DNA from: Acidibrevibacterium fodinaquatile
GTDB lineage: Bacteria; Pseudomonadota; Alphaproteobacteria; Acetobacterales; Acetobacteraceae
Direction of reading: 5' to 3'
DNA: 64,000 bases
NCBI RefSeq assembly: GCF_003352165.1
Contig: NZ_CP029176.1
Coordinates: forward strand, 2,108,001 to 2,172,000
Shown: in pieces, positions 8,400-16,610 of the stretch
Position numbering within the stretch: position 1 is the stretch's first letter
Layout of the letters: the number at the start of each line of letters is the position of its first letter
The notes under the pieces: model-generated
Database searches by the model: none
Told to the model about the DNA's origin: nothing
The model's input: the letters and a program-made list of their open reading frames with translations, nothing else
Program-made: the position numbers and the translations under genes

Positions 8400-8978
8400 C
8401 TATTCCGTTTTCCTACAAAAAATCACTTCGCGCTCGGTCGCGACCGCGTCGAGAACCTCATCGAACGGGCCGGCGGGCACGTGCGCCATCTCTTGCGCGG
8501 CATAGGCGCAGCCGATCCGCCGCGCGCCGGGAAGTGCGGCGAGACTGCGGTCATAATACCCGGCGCCGTAGCCAAGGCGGTTGCCGGCGCGATCGAATGC
8601 GAGCAGCGGGATGAACAGAATCTCCGGCGCGAGCGCCGGGCCATCGGGGTGAGAGGTGCCAAACCGCCCGGGAAGCAGCGCCGCGCCCGGCTGCCAGCGG
8701 CGGAAAATCAGCGGCAAGCCACGGCGCGGCGTCTCCGGCAATACGATCGGATGGCCTCGCTCGGCGAGCGCAAACAGCAGCGGGCGGATATCGATTTCGT
8801 CGCCGATCGGCCAGAATCCGGCAACCACCGCAGCCGCGGGCAAGGGAATTTCGCGGAGGACGATCTCGGCAAGCGCCGCGCCGCGCGTGCGATCGGCGCC
8901 GGCGCGCCGGGCAAGCGCGCGCGCGCGGGCTTCGCGCTTGGCCGCGAGCAGCGCGCGATCCGCCGCCTCGCCGCTCAT
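8400..8978 (-). CDS. fthC: 5-formyltetrahydrofolate cyclo-ligase
   Basis: The 192-residue protein converts 5-formyl-THF to 5,10-methenyl-THF with ATP. The C-terminal family signature DRAGNRLGYGAGYYDR is clear, as is the Lys/Arg-rich start AAKREARARALARR that binds ATP. The start at 8978 is preferred because it begins the conserved part; in-frame ATGs up to 9071 would run into the 6S RNA gene. The gene order zapA - 6S RNA - fthC is the classic proteobacterial arrangement, which supports all three calls. The ribosome site before 8978 is weak. Confidence 0.9.
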   Translation of the reverse strand: MSGEAADRALLAAKREARARALARRAGADRTRGAALAEIVLREIPLPAAAVVAGFWPIGDEIDIRPLLFALAERGHPIVLPETPRRGLPLIFRRWQPGAALLPGRFGTSHPDGPALAPEILFIPLLAFDRAGNRLGYGAGYYDRSLAALPGARRIGCAYAAQEMAHVPAGPFDEVLDAVATEREVIFCRKTE

Positions 8979-9027
8979 CTCGCGCGCACGGCAAACCAAA
9001 GGGGGGAAGCGCGAAGCCGCCATGGCC

Positions 9028-9158
9028 GTTGGCGTATCATCCTCCCAAGGCCTGCGTGTGCAGGTGGGCACCGGATATCGAGACCACGATCCCGACAGAG
9101 CCAGCTCCCGGGAGGAATGCTTACTGGCCCCGGGGATGAGTTGCCTGACGCACCGGGC
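9028..9158 (-). ncRNA. ssrS: 6S RNA
   Basis: The gap between zapA and fthC is the usual place of the 6S RNA gene in proteobacteria. The ends can pair: GGTGCGTCA (9154-9146 read leftward) with TGATACGCC (9039-9031), nine positions with one mismatch and two wobbles. Inside, GGGGCCAGTAAGC and GAGCTGGCTCTGTCGGGAT resemble the large-bulge region of 6S RNAs. 6S RNA mimics an open promoter and sequesters the housekeeping RNA polymerase in stationary phase. The exact ends are estimated from pairing; no covariance search could be run. Confidence 0.7.
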
Positions 9159-9176
9159 AGCTCCGCACCCATCACT

Positions 9177-9506
9177 TTAGGGATGGTTGAGCGAATCGGC
9201 AATCTCCTCGGCGCGCGCCGCCAAGTGCTCGAGGCGCTTGCTCAACCCTCGGCTGGCGGCCGCCTGGGCGCCCGCGTCAGGCGCGACCGCCTGGGCAAGC
9301 TCGGCCTTGAGGTCATGCAGTTCATCGGCCATCACGAGGGCGACGAGCAGCAAAAGCCGCGCCTCGCCACTCTGGCCGCCGAGCGCCTTGATTTGGCTGA
9401 TCCGCTGCTCGACCTCCTCCGCCATCGCCTGCAGATGCCCCTCCTGGCCGTCCTCGCAGCCGACGGTGTAGACATAGCCGTTGATGCGCAGCGTGACCTG
9501 GGCCAT
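9177..9506 (-). CDS. zapA: cell division protein ZapA
   Basis: A 109-residue protein with the ZapA N-terminus (AQVTLRINGYVYTVGCEDGQE) followed by a long helix. ZapA binds FtsZ and bundles its protofilaments at mid-cell. The segment LLLLVALVMADELHDLK at about residue 51 is the conserved start of the dimerising coiled coil. It sits directly upstream of 6S RNA and fthC, and downstream of a small protein that often travels with it in alphaproteobacteria. Confidence 0.92.
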   Translation of the reverse strand: MAQVTLRINGYVYTVGCEDGQEGHLQAMAEEVEQRISQIKALGGQSGEARLLLLVALVMADELHDLKAELAQAVAPDAGAQAAASRGLSKRLEHLAARAEEIADSLNHP

Positions 9507-9525
9507 ATCGCTCTCCTGTGTCTTC

Positions 9526-9756
9526 TCAACCGCCGGTTTCAGCGAGAACCGAACGCAGCCGCGCGATCAGTTGGTCGAGTCCGGCGGCGAGAGCGGCGGA
9601 CGCGGGATGCGCAGTCGCTGGCGCCTGCGGCGCCGCGGTGTTGTTTTGCGCAGCAAGAGCCGGGTTATTGTTTTGCGCGGCGAGCGCCGCGACGCGCGTG
9701 AGCGCGGCCTCAAGGCGCGCCAGCGCGGCTTCGGCGTTCGGATCAGACTCGGCCAT
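9526..9756 (-). CDS. small DUF4164-like protein upstream of zapA
   Basis: A 76-residue protein rich in Ala, Asn and Gln with predicted helices at both ends (residues 8-28 and 55-75) and a low-complexity Pro/Ala middle. Small coiled-coil proteins at this position next to zapA are common in alphaproteobacteria and are usually filed as DUF4164. The gap to zapA is 19 bases, so they share a transcript. A division-related role is suggested only by position. Confidence 0.6.
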   Translation of the reverse strand: MAESDPNAEAALARLEAALTRVAALAAQNNNPALAAQNNTAAPQAPATAHPASAALAAGLDQLIARLRSVLAETGG

Positions 9757-9818
9757 CGCCTTCTCCGGGTTGCAAGGTCACTTGAGTTTCAACCCCTGAA
9801 CGGCTTGATCGTCAAGCA

Positions 9819-10271
9819 ATGATTCGCGCCCGCCCTGGCGATTCCCGCGTTCTGCCGCCGGCCATCGTCGTCACCAGCCTCGACGCGGCCGAAGCGGCGC
9901 TGGCGCCGGGCCTCGCCGTCACCTTGCTGTCGCTGCCCGGCGCCGCGCTCAGCATGGGCGCGCCGTGGTGGCGGGCCCTGATCGCCACGGCTACCGACGC
10001 CTTCCCAGCGACCGCCATGATCGATGTGATCGACTGCGCGGCAAGCCCCGGCGCGGCGCTCGCAGCCCTTCGCGCCGGCGCAAAGCGCCTCGTGCTGGCG
10101 CCCGAGACGCCGGCACAGGCGGTGATCGCGCGGGCGGCGGCGGAATGCGGGGCAGAACTCCTCGCCTGCCGCCCCCCTGCCCTCACGCTGCCGCCCGATC
10201 CGTTTTCCCCGCGAGCGCGCGCCTTGATCGCCGCCTGGCTGATGACAGAAGATCCCCGCCCAATGCGCTAA
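9819..10271 (+). CDS. conserved hypothetical protein, 150 aa
   Basis: I do not recognise the family. The frame has coherent alpha/beta-looking composition (PAIVVTSLDAAEAAL, LAVTLLSLPG, ALRAGAKRLVLAPETPAQAVI), as in a small Rossmann-like domain, with no signal peptide or membrane span. It diverges from the zapA cluster with a 62-base gap that should hold both promoters. A strong hairpin with a T run about 106 bases downstream may be its terminator. Codon use is like that of its neighbours, which supports a real gene. Confidence 0.6.
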   Translation: MIRARPGDSRVLPPAIVVTSLDAAEAALAPGLAVTLLSLPGAALSMGAPWWRALIATATDAFPATAMIDVIDCAASPGAALAALRAGAKRLVLAPETPAQAVIARAAAECGAELLACRPPALTLPPDPFSPRARALIAAWLMTEDPRPMR

Positions 10272-10377
10272 CGGCCAACGCAACCCGCGCGAAAGAGGGA
10301 GGCTGCAGCGGGGAATCGAAATGCTGGCCCGCTCACAGCCGCCGCTAACTCAGCACCCTCCGTCCCAAGGCGGGGTT

Positions 10378-10435
10378 ATACCAGCCAGCCGAAAGAATGA
10401 CACGTCGCTTGAAGACGGTTGGCTGGTATCTTTTT
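10378..10435 (+). terminator. rho-independent terminator
   Basis: ATACCAGCCAGCC at 10378-10390 pairs with GGTTGGCTGGTAT at 10417-10429 (13 pairs, one of them G-T). It is followed at once by CTTTTT. The 26-base loop contains a small inner pairing. It most likely ends the transcript of the hypothetical gene upstream. Confidence 0.75.
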
Positions 10436-10471
10436 GATGTTGCGCGCAGCCGCCACACCAACCCTGCGCGC

Positions 10472-10501
10472 ATACCGGTCAGCGATTTCGCTGACCGGTA
10501 T
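10472..10501. repeat. 14-bp perfect inverted repeat
   Basis: ATACCGGTCAGCGA (10472-10485) and its exact complement (10488-10501) are separated by only two bases. No T run follows on either side, so it is less terminator-like than the hairpin 40 bases to its left. It could be a regulator-binding site, a recombination site or part of a mobile repeat. The 10272-10540 stretch holds no gene that I can support. Confidence 0.6.
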
Positions 10502-10558
10502 TACATCGCATAATTCATGGACGACGAGCTCTCACCCTCTAGAGCGCGATCGGTTTAA

Positions 10559-11423
10559 GAGTCCCTTTCAAAACCTTCCCTCCAGAGCCCGGAGGGCGAT
10601 GAGGGAGCAAGCGATGCTTGTAAACGCGCTGTGGATATCGATGCGCCGCTCGTAGCGGATGGTGAGACGCCGGAAGCGATTGAGCCAGGCGAAGGTGCGT
10701 TCGATGACCCAGCGATAGCGGCCGAGACGCTCGCTGGTCTCGACGCCGCGCCGGGCGATGCGCGGCGTGATGCCTCGCTGCCGGCAGGCGCGGCGGCAGC
10801 GGCGATGATCATAGGCCTTGTCCGCGTGCAGCTTTCTCGGCCTGCGCCGCGGCCGGCCGCGCTTGCCGCGGATCGCTGGGATCGCATCGAGCATCTGCTC
10901 GAAGGGCACGCTGTCATGCACATTGGCCCCGGTCAGGGCGAACGTGAGCGGGATACCGTGACGGTCCGTGACGAGGTGGCGTTTCGTGCCGGGACGGCCC
11001 CGATCGGTCGGGTTCGGCCCGGTCGCGGCACCCCCTTTTTTGCCGCGATGGCGGAACTGTCCAGCGCGGCCCGGCTCCAGTCGATGCGGTTGGCGTCTTG
11101 CAAGCGGCGCAGCAACTCGCGGTGCAACCGCTCCCAAACGCCGGCCGCTTGCCAGTCGCGCAGGCGCCGCCAGCAGGTTACCCCAGAGCCGCAGCCCATC
11201 TCGCGAGGCAACATCTCCCAGGGAATGCCGCTGCGTAGCACAAACAGAATGCCCGTCAGCGCGGCGCGTGCCGAGATCGGCGGCCGGCCACCCTTTGGCC
11301 GCGGGCGCGGCGGAGGGAGCAAGGGTTCGAGGATCGACCACAGGCTGTCGGAGAGTTGGGGCGCGGGCATGCCCCTTCATGAATCAAATTGAATCAAGGT
11401 ACAAGCGGTTTTGAAAGGGGCTC
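10559..11423 (-). mobile_element. IS5-family element, IS427-like group, 865 bp
   Basis: The ends are the imperfect 17-bp inverted repeats GAGTCCCTTTCAAAACC (10559-10575) and, inverted, GAGCCCCTTTCAAAACC (11423-11407), with one mismatch. The 3-base target duplication TAA flanks it (10556-10558 and 11424-11426). The uninterrupted repeat copy near 63.6 kb has a single TAA at the matching place, which proves the boundary. Size, ends, two-frame transposase and TNA-type duplication fit the IS427 group. It appears complete. Confidence 0.9.
10568..11370 (-). CDS. IS5-family DDE transposase made by -1 frameshifting
   Basis: Two overlapping frames make one transposase. OrfA (11370 to 10933) carries the helix-turn-helix start and the first catalytic Asp in ALDSSAIAAKKG. 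The other frame (to 10568) carries KRHLVTDRHGIPL, the second Asp in LHADKAYD and the Glu in WVIERTFAWLNRFRRL. At 11041-11035 orfA reads A-AAA-AAG in phase, the canonical -1 slippery heptamer, so the fused product is expected from programmed frameshifting rather than from damage. This is the known strategy of the IS427 group. The stop codon lies inside the left inverted repeat. Confidence 0.88.
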
Positions 11424-11521
11424 TAAGTCGATCACGCTCTACCCCTATTTTTTGGCGAGCAAGTTGGCCGGTTTTGATTGAACAGGATGGTTCAATCAAA
11501 ACCTACCTTGCTCTCGCGCGC

Positions 11522-13828
11522 TCAGGCTGCCTGCATCGCCTCGAGGAAGCTCTCGACCTCGGTCCGCAGCGTGCCGGATTGCTGCGCGAGGTCGGCGGCG
11601 GCGGCCAGCACCTCTGACGAGCGGGCGCGGGTTTCGCCGACCGCGGCACTGACCTCGCCGATATTCTCTGTCACCTCGCCGGTGCCGTGTGCCGCCTGCT
11701 GCACGGCGCGGGCGATTTCCTGGGTCGTTGCCCCCTGCTCCTCGACCGCGGCGGCGATGGCGGCGGCGATTTCGTCGAGCCGCTGGATGGTCGCGCTCAC
11801 GGCGCGCAGCGTGGTGACGGCGGTCTTGGTCTCGTCCTGCATGGTCGCGATCTGCGTGGAGATTTCCTCCGTCGCGCGGGCGGTCTGGCTCGCCAGCGTC
11901 TTGACCTCGTTCGCGACCACGGCAAAGCCGCGCCCGGCCTCGCCCGCCCGCGCCGCCTCGATGGTGGCGTTGAGCGCCAGCAGATTGGTGTGGGCGGCGA
12001 TGTCGCCGATCAGCCGGACGACGCCGCCGATGCGGCTCGCCTGATCGTTGAGGCTGACGACGCAGCGATCGGTCGCCTCCGCCTTGCTCACCGCATCCGA
12101 GGCGATGCGGGCGCTTTCGGCGACGCTGCGGCTGATTTCGCTGACCGAGGCGGCCATCTGCTCAGCGCTTGCGGCCACCGCCTGGACGTTGCCGGCGGCC
12201 TCGCGCGAGGCGCTGGCCACCGCCTCCGCCCGCGTCCCGGTATCGGCGGCGAGACTGTTCAGAACATTGGCCGCATCCCGCATCTCACCAGCCGAGCGGC
12301 CGAGAGCGGCGGCGATCTCGCCAACCGAATTCTTGAACCGTTCGGCAAGGCGCGCCTCGCGCGTGACCGGAACAATGGTCAGCATCGGGCCGAAGAAGCG
12401 GCCATCGGCGCTTTTCAATGCCGATGCCTGGATATCGAGCGTCTCGGCGCCGACCGCGATGCGCTCGCGATAAGGGAGCGACGCGGCATCGCCGTTGAGC
12501 GCTGCCTCCAGCCCTGGCGTGCGGGCAAAACGCGAGAGACTCTGCCCGGCGAGGGCATCGGCACGCAGATCGAGGATGTCGGCGATCGGCGCCAGAACGT
12601 CGCGCGCCGCCGGGCTCGCATACGAGATCGTATGCGCGTTGGCAGCGTCGGCGACGAGGACGCTGAGCGGCAATTGATCGAGGATCTGGCGCTGCAGAAA
12701 CGCCTGTTCAGCGGTCTGGCGCAGCCGCTCCAGCGCTTGCGCCATGCGGCCGATTTCGTCGCGTCGCCCGGCATATCCGATGGTCATCCCGGTCTCGCCC
12801 GCGGCGAGGCGAGCGAGCATCGCGGTCATGACGCCGATCGGCCGGGCGATGGCGCGCGCGGTCAGCGTCGAGGTGACGATCAGGATCGCGGTGATGCCAA
12901 CCGCGACGGCGATCAACGTCCGCCGCAGCCCCGCCCTGGCGCGCAGCGCCTCCGCCCGCGCCGCTTCCGCCTGGCGGGTGACATCGGCGTCGGCGGCCTC
13001 GAGGCTGGCGCGCGCCGCGGCGCTCTTGGCCGCGAAATCATGAGCGAGGAACTGCGCCGCGGCGGCGGTTTGGCTGACGATTTCGGCGCTGGTCGCGAGA
13101 ATGGCATCGCCGCTCTGCTCCATGGCGGCGAAGGCAGCCGCGGCGTCCTTGGAGACGCCCTCATCATGCGCCGCATGCAGCAGCGCTTGCGCGATCTTGG
13201 TGTTGAGCTGCGTCGCTTTCGCCGCCGCCTCGTCCCCGGTGTTCATGGCGAGGAGGGCGGCGTTGCCGGCATCGATCACCGCGCGTTGATAGCGGGTCAG
13301 CCGCGCCTTGTTGCGATCGGCGGCTTCCGGCGTGAGATCCTCGAGATGCATCCGATCCAGCGTCACCGAAACCAGTTGGTTGATCGCCGCGAGCTGCGGC
13401 AAAAGCCCCTGCTCACGGCGGTCGAGCAGCGCCGCGCGGGCAGCCAGCACGTGGCCGATGGCGTCGGCCTCGGCCGCATTGTCGGCAGCGGCCTTGGCGA
13501 AGGCGGCATTGCTGGCCGAATTTCCCGCGAAACCTGCCGCCAACCCCTCGCTGAGCGATGCCAGCTCGGCCTTGGCGGCGGTGATTTGCGGCATGGTTTG
13601 GAGCAGGGCAATGCGCGCGGCGAGAGCGTCGAGATCGTGGCGGCGCTGGCCAGCCAGGTCGATCACCGCCTTGGCGGCAACCGCCTCCGACGCCTCGGCA
13701 TCCAGGCGCTCGAGCCGCGCAAGGCCAGAAAACATCGAAACCGCGAGGCCGCCGAGCAGGAGTAGCGCGCAGGCCGCCGACAGCGCGAGTTTCCCGCCGA
13801 TCGAGAGATTCCTTAAAGCCATCAGCAT
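11522..13828 (-). CDS. methyl-accepting chemotaxis protein with HAMP and PAS-like domain
   Basis: The receptor has 768 residues from the ATG at 13828, chosen for the GGAAGGGG site about eleven bases upstream (a GTG at 13849 is also in frame). Order of parts: membrane segment 1 (about residues 12-32), a helical periplasmic sensor domain to about 300, membrane segment 2 ([16 protein letters not shown]), HAMP, a PAS-like domain starting [17 protein letters not shown], then the signalling domain with the conserved tip [20 protein letters not shown]. It would report a periplasmic signal to CheW/CheA. The ligand is unknown. It stands alone, without che genes in the window. Confidence 0.92.
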   Translation of the reverse strand: MLMALRNLSIGGKLALSAACALLLLGGLAVSMFSGLARLERLDAEASEAVAAKAVIDLAGQRRHDLDALAARIALLQTMPQITAAKAELASLSEGLAAGFAGNSASNAAFAKAAADNAAEADAIGHVLAARAALLDRREQGLLPQLAAINQLVSVTLDRMHLEDLTPEAADRNKARLTRYQRAVIDAGNAALLAMNTGDEAAAKATQLNTKIAQALLHAAHDEGVSKDAAAAFAAMEQSGDAILATSAEIVSQTAAAAQFLAHDFAAKSAAARASLEAADADVTRQAEAARAEALRARAGLRRTLIAVAVGITAILIVTSTLTARAIARPIGVMTAMLARLAAGETGMTIGYAGRRDEIGRMAQALERLRQTAEQAFLQRQILDQLPLSVLVADAANAHTISYASPAARDVLAPIADILDLRADALAGQSLSRFARTPGLEAALNGDAASLPYRERIAVGAETLDIQASALKSADGRFFGPMLTIVPVTREARLAERFKNSVGEIAAALGRSAGEMRDAANVLNSLAADTGTRAEAVASASREAAGNVQAVAASAEQMAASVSEISRSVAESARIASDAVSKAEATDRCVVSLNDQASRIGGVVRLIGDIAAHTNLLALNATIEAARAGEAGRGFAVVANEVKTLASQTARATEEISTQIATMQDETKTAVTTLRAVSATIQRLDEIAAAIAAAVEEQGATTQEIARAVQQAAHGTGEVTENIGEVSAAVGETRARSSEVLAAAADLAQQSGTLRTEVESFLEAMQAA

Positions 13829-13878
13829 CGTCGTAATCACCCCTTCCACGAACCACCGGCGGGGATTAACCCATTTCC

Positions 13879-13892
13879 GCCTTAAATAAGGC
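13879..13892. promoter_or_regulatory. palindrome between divergent receptor and FzlA genes
   Basis: GCCTTA-AA-TAAGGC is a perfect 6-bp inverted repeat in the 111-base divergent gap. It may be an operator or just a short palindrome; nothing else supports a regulator here. Confidence 0.25.
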
Positions 13893-13939
13893 TAAACGCG
13901 GAGTTGGCGCGGCGGGCTCGGGGTGCCATAAAACCGTCG

Positions 13940-14608
13940 ATGCGCTCTCTTTATCACCATCCCATCTGCCCCTATTCGCGCAAGATCCGGCTTCTGCTGG
14001 CCGAAAAGCGGCTCGGCTTCGAGGTCAGGCTGGAAAAACCGTGGGAGCGGCGCGAGGAGTATCTCGCCCTCAACCCCGCCGGCCTGGTGCCGACTTTGGT
14101 CGACGATAACGGCCTCGTCGTGCCGGATTCGGCGGTGATCGCGGAATATCTCGACGAGGCCTATCCCGACACCTCGCTGATGGGCCGCACGCTCGCTGAA
14201 CGCGTCGAGGTGCGGCGGCTCGTCGCCTGGTTCGATGGCCGCTTCGCCCAGGACGTGACCCGCAACCTGCTCGAGGAAAAGCTGTTGAAGCGCCTCGCCG
14301 GACGCGGCCATCCCGATTCGGGCCTGCTTCGCCTCGGCTATGCCGGCTTGCGCGAGCATCTGCGCTATCTCGGCTGGCTTGCCGAGACGCGAAAATTCCT
14401 CGCCGGCGCCATCGTTTCGCTCGCCGATTTCGCCGCCGCCGCCCATCTCTCGGCGCTTGATTTTGCCGGCGAGGTCGATTGGAGCCTCTCGCCGGCGGCG
14501 CGCGAATGGTATGCGCGGATCAAGAGCCGCCCGAGCTTTCGCACCCTCCTCGCCGATCGCATCCCCGGCGTCGCGCCACCGGCGCATTACGCTGATCTCG
14601 ACTTCTAG
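13940..14608 (+). CDS. fzlA: FzlA-like glutathione S-transferase family protein
   Basis: A 222-residue GST-fold protein started at the ATG at 13940. The N-terminal thioredoxin-like domain has MRSLYHHPICPYSRKIRLLL, and the segment KPWERREEYLALNPAGLVPTL matches the FzlA pattern. The last residues PPAHYADLDF are the hallmark of FzlA, whose C-terminus is needed to bind FtsZ. In Caulobacter FzlA curves FtsZ filaments and couples division to wall synthesis. No division genes are adjacent, so the symbol rests on these motifs; a generic GST remains possible. Confidence 0.75.
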   Translation: MRSLYHHPICPYSRKIRLLLAEKRLGFEVRLEKPWERREEYLALNPAGLVPTLVDDNGLVVPDSAVIAEYLDEAYPDTSLMGRTLAERVEVRRLVAWFDGRFAQDVTRNLLEEKLLKRLAGRGHPDSGLLRLGYAGLREHLRYLGWLAETRKFLAGAIVSLADFAAAAHLSALDFAGEVDWSLSPAAREWYARIKSRPSFRTLLADRIPGVAPPAHYADLDF

Positions 14609-14625
14609 CCAGCGGGAATCGCATC

Positions 14626-15744
14626 ATGAAAAAAACAGCCGAGGAAACGCCCGAAACACTCGCCGAACGCTTCCAGGCGCTGCACGAATTCATCCCCGCC
14701 GCCGAGCGCGCTCTGTCTCCCGAGATCTGGGGCTATCTGATCGGCGGCGCCGAGACCGAGACCACGGTCGCGCGCAACCGCGCCGCCCTCGATGCGCTCG
14801 CCCTCCGCCCGCGTGTCTTGCGCGATGTCAGCGCGGTGAGCACAGCGGCGGTGTTTCTCGGCCATCGTCTGCGGCTTCCGGTCGCGCTTGCCCCGGTCGG
14901 CTCGCTCGAATCCTTCCACCCCGACGCCGGCGCCGCCGTCGCCCGCGCCGCCTCCCACTTCGGCGTGCCGTTCCTGCTCAGTTCGGTCTCCAAGCCAAGC
15001 CTGGAGGAGGCGGCAAAGGCGGCCGGGGCCGGCCCGCGGATTTTCCAGCTCTATGTCCGCGGCGACGGCGCCTGGGTCGATGACCACGTCGCCCGCGCCG
15101 TCGATGCCGGCTATGACGCCTTCTGCCTCACCGTCGATACCGCCCATTACAGCCGTCGCGAGCGCGACATCGCCAACCGGTTCGTAAAACCCTGGCGCGC
15201 CAACCCCGACCACGCCGCGATGGCCTTCCAGGCGGCGCTCAACTGGGACGATGTCCGGCGCTTCAAGGACCGTCACGCCATCCCGCTGATCCTCAAGGGC
15301 ATCGCGACCGCCGAGGACGCGGCGCTGGCCGCCGAACTCGGGGTCGAGTTCGTCTATGTCTCCAACCATGGCGGGCGCCAGCTCGATTTCGGGCTCGGGA
15401 CGATGGCGATGCTGCCCGAAATCGCCGCGGCGGTGCGCGGGCGGGCGCGGATCATCGTCGATGGCGGGTTTTCGCGCGGCACCGATATCGTCAAGGCGAT
15501 CGCCCTCGGCGCCGATCTGGTCGGGCTCGGGCGGCTCTATCTCTACGGCCTCGCGGCGGCGGGGGCAGCGGGGATCGAGCGGGTTCTGACATTGCTCGAG
15601 GACGAGGTGCGCATCGCGCTCGGCCTGCTCGGGGCGCCCGATCTCGCCTGCCTCCATCCCGGCTTCGTCGCGCCCGCCCCGGCGATGGTCACGCCACATG
15701 TGCATAGCGCCTTTCCGCTCCGCGATTTCGGGCCCGGGCGATGA
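14626..15744 (+). CDS. FMN-dependent alpha-hydroxy-acid oxidase/dehydrogenase
   Basis: A 372-residue flavoenzyme of the glycolate oxidase / L-lactate dehydrogenase (LldD) family that oxidises 2-hydroxyacids to 2-oxoacids. The active-site signature VSNHGGRQLDFG near residue 246 carries the catalytic His and substrate-binding Arg, IIVDGGFSRGTDIVKA near 275 binds the FMN phosphate, and LILKGI near 224 holds the flavin-contacting Lys. It starts 18 bases after fzlA and overlaps the next gene by ATGA (15741-15744). The partner is a PEP-mutase/isocitrate-lyase-type enzyme, so the pair may oxidise a hydroxyacid and then cleave the oxoacid. Substrate unknown. Confidence 0.88.
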   Translation: MKKTAEETPETLAERFQALHEFIPAAERALSPEIWGYLIGGAETETTVARNRAALDALALRPRVLRDVSAVSTAAVFLGHRLRLPVALAPVGSLESFHPDAGAAVARAASHFGVPFLLSSVSKPSLEEAAKAAGAGPRIFQLYVRGDGAWVDDHVARAVDAGYDAFCLTVDTAHYSRRERDIANRFVKPWRANPDHAAMAFQAALNWDDVRRFKDRHAIPLILKGIATAEDAALAAELGVEFVYVSNHGGRQLDFGLGTMAMLPEIAAAVRGRARIIVDGGFSRGTDIVKAIALGADLVGLGRLYLYGLAAAGAAGIERVLTLLEDEVRIALGLLGAPDLACLHPGFVAPAPAMVTPHVHSAFPLRDFGPGR

Positions 15745-16601
15745 TCTGGCACGCCCGCCGCGCCCGCCTCCGCGCGCTGCTCGCGGCCGAGACGTGCGTC
15801 TTTCCCGCCTCCGTCCATGATCCGCTGAGCGCCCGTGCCGCCGGCGATCTCGGCTTCGAGATGGCGCTGCTCGCCGGCAGCGTCGCCTCGCTCGCCGTGC
15901 TCGGCGCGCCCGATCTCGCGCTGCTAACCCTGAGCGAACTCGCCGGCCTCGTGCTCCGCATCAGCCGCGCCGCCGATCTGCCCCTCCTCGTCGATGGCGA
16001 TCACGGCTATGGCAACGCGCTCAACGTGCGCCGCACCGTCGAGGAGCTGGAGATCGCCGGCGCCGCCGGGCTCTCGATCGAGGATACCGCGCTTCCCGCC
16101 GGGTTCGGCACGCGTGGCACCGCTTTCATTCCCCGGGCAGAGGGGATCGGGAAAATTCGTGCGGCGCTGGCCGCCCGCCGCGATCCCGCCCTGGTCATCG
16201 CCGCCCGTACCGGCGCGATCACGGCGCTCGGCCTGCCCGAAACCCTTGATCGCGCCCGAGCATATGCCGAAACCGGGGCCGATGCGCTGTTTCTGACCGG
16301 GATCAGGACGTGGGACGAACTCGACGCCCTCGCCGGCACCGTCTCCTGCCCGCTGATCCTTGGAACCCTCGCCCCGGCGCTCGACGATCCCGCCGCCCTC
16401 GCCGCCCGAAGGGTGCGGATCGCGCTCCAAGGCCACCTGCCCTTCCAGGCCGGATTTGCCGCGACCGTCGCGACCCTCCGGGCGCTTCGCGCCGGCGCCA
16501 GGCCAGCCACCCTCGGCCATGCCGCGGACGCGGCGCTGCTCCGTGAGGCCGCCCGCGAGTGCGAATATCAGGCGGCGATGGAAGATTATCTCAGGGAGTA
16601 A
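15741..16601 (+). CDS. isocitrate lyase/PEP mutase superfamily enzyme, oxaloacetate decarboxylase-like
   Basis: The protein has 286 residues in a TIM-barrel layout. The metal-binding motif LLVDGDHGYGNALNVRR near residue 84 and the GAAGLSIEDTALP loop near 110 are diagnostic. The lyase loop Cys typical of isocitrate and methylisocitrate lyases (KKCGH) is absent. That places it with oxaloacetate decarboxylase/phosphonopyruvate-hydrolase-like members such as Pseudomonas PA4872. It is translationally coupled to the FMN hydroxyacid enzyme upstream. Its product would be a shorter oxoacid such as pyruvate. Exact substrate is not determined. Confidence 0.8.
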   Translation: MIWHARRARLRALLAAETCVFPASVHDPLSARAAGDLGFEMALLAGSVASLAVLGAPDLALLTLSELAGLVLRISRAADLPLLVDGDHGYGNALNVRRTVEELEIAGAAGLSIEDTALPAGFGTRGTAFIPRAEGIGKIRAALAARRDPALVIAARTGAITALGLPETLDRARAYAETGADALFLTGIRTWDELDALAGTVSCPLILGTLAPALDDPAALAARRVRIALQGHLPFQAGFAATVATLRALRAGARPATLGHAADAALLREAARECEYQAAMEDYLRE

Positions 16602-16610
16602 GAAGAAAGC

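Larger units (their letters stand above)
10541..11513. repeat. dispersed palindromic element, copy 1, split by an IS
   Basis: The parts at 10541-10558 and 11424-11513 join into an element of about 105 bases. It has two palindromes: AGAGCGCGATC...GATCACGCTCT around the insertion point, and a perfect 14-bp stem GGTTTTGATTGAAC (11470-11483) with 11490-11503. The joined sequence matches the reverse complement of 63534-63636 with about five substitutions and one 2-base gap. No coding capacity is seen, so it is a MITE- or REP-like element. It ends just before the chemoreceptor stop codon. Confidence 0.75.

Noticed and set aside
7617-9701. 694-codon open frame on the plus strand
   Set aside because: It is antisense to ymdB, fthC, 6S RNA and zapA, and reads as Arg/Ala-rich low-information protein, as expected in high-GC DNA.
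10300-10370. tRNA-like pieces (GGGAATCGAAATGC and stems) after the hypothetical gene
   Set aside because: No consistent cloverleaf with a D-arm, anticodon arm and 7-bp acceptor stem could be drawn on either strand.
11687-13765. 692-codon open frame antisense to the chemoreceptor
   Set aside because: The receptor has full HAMP and signalling motifs; the antisense frame is compositional.
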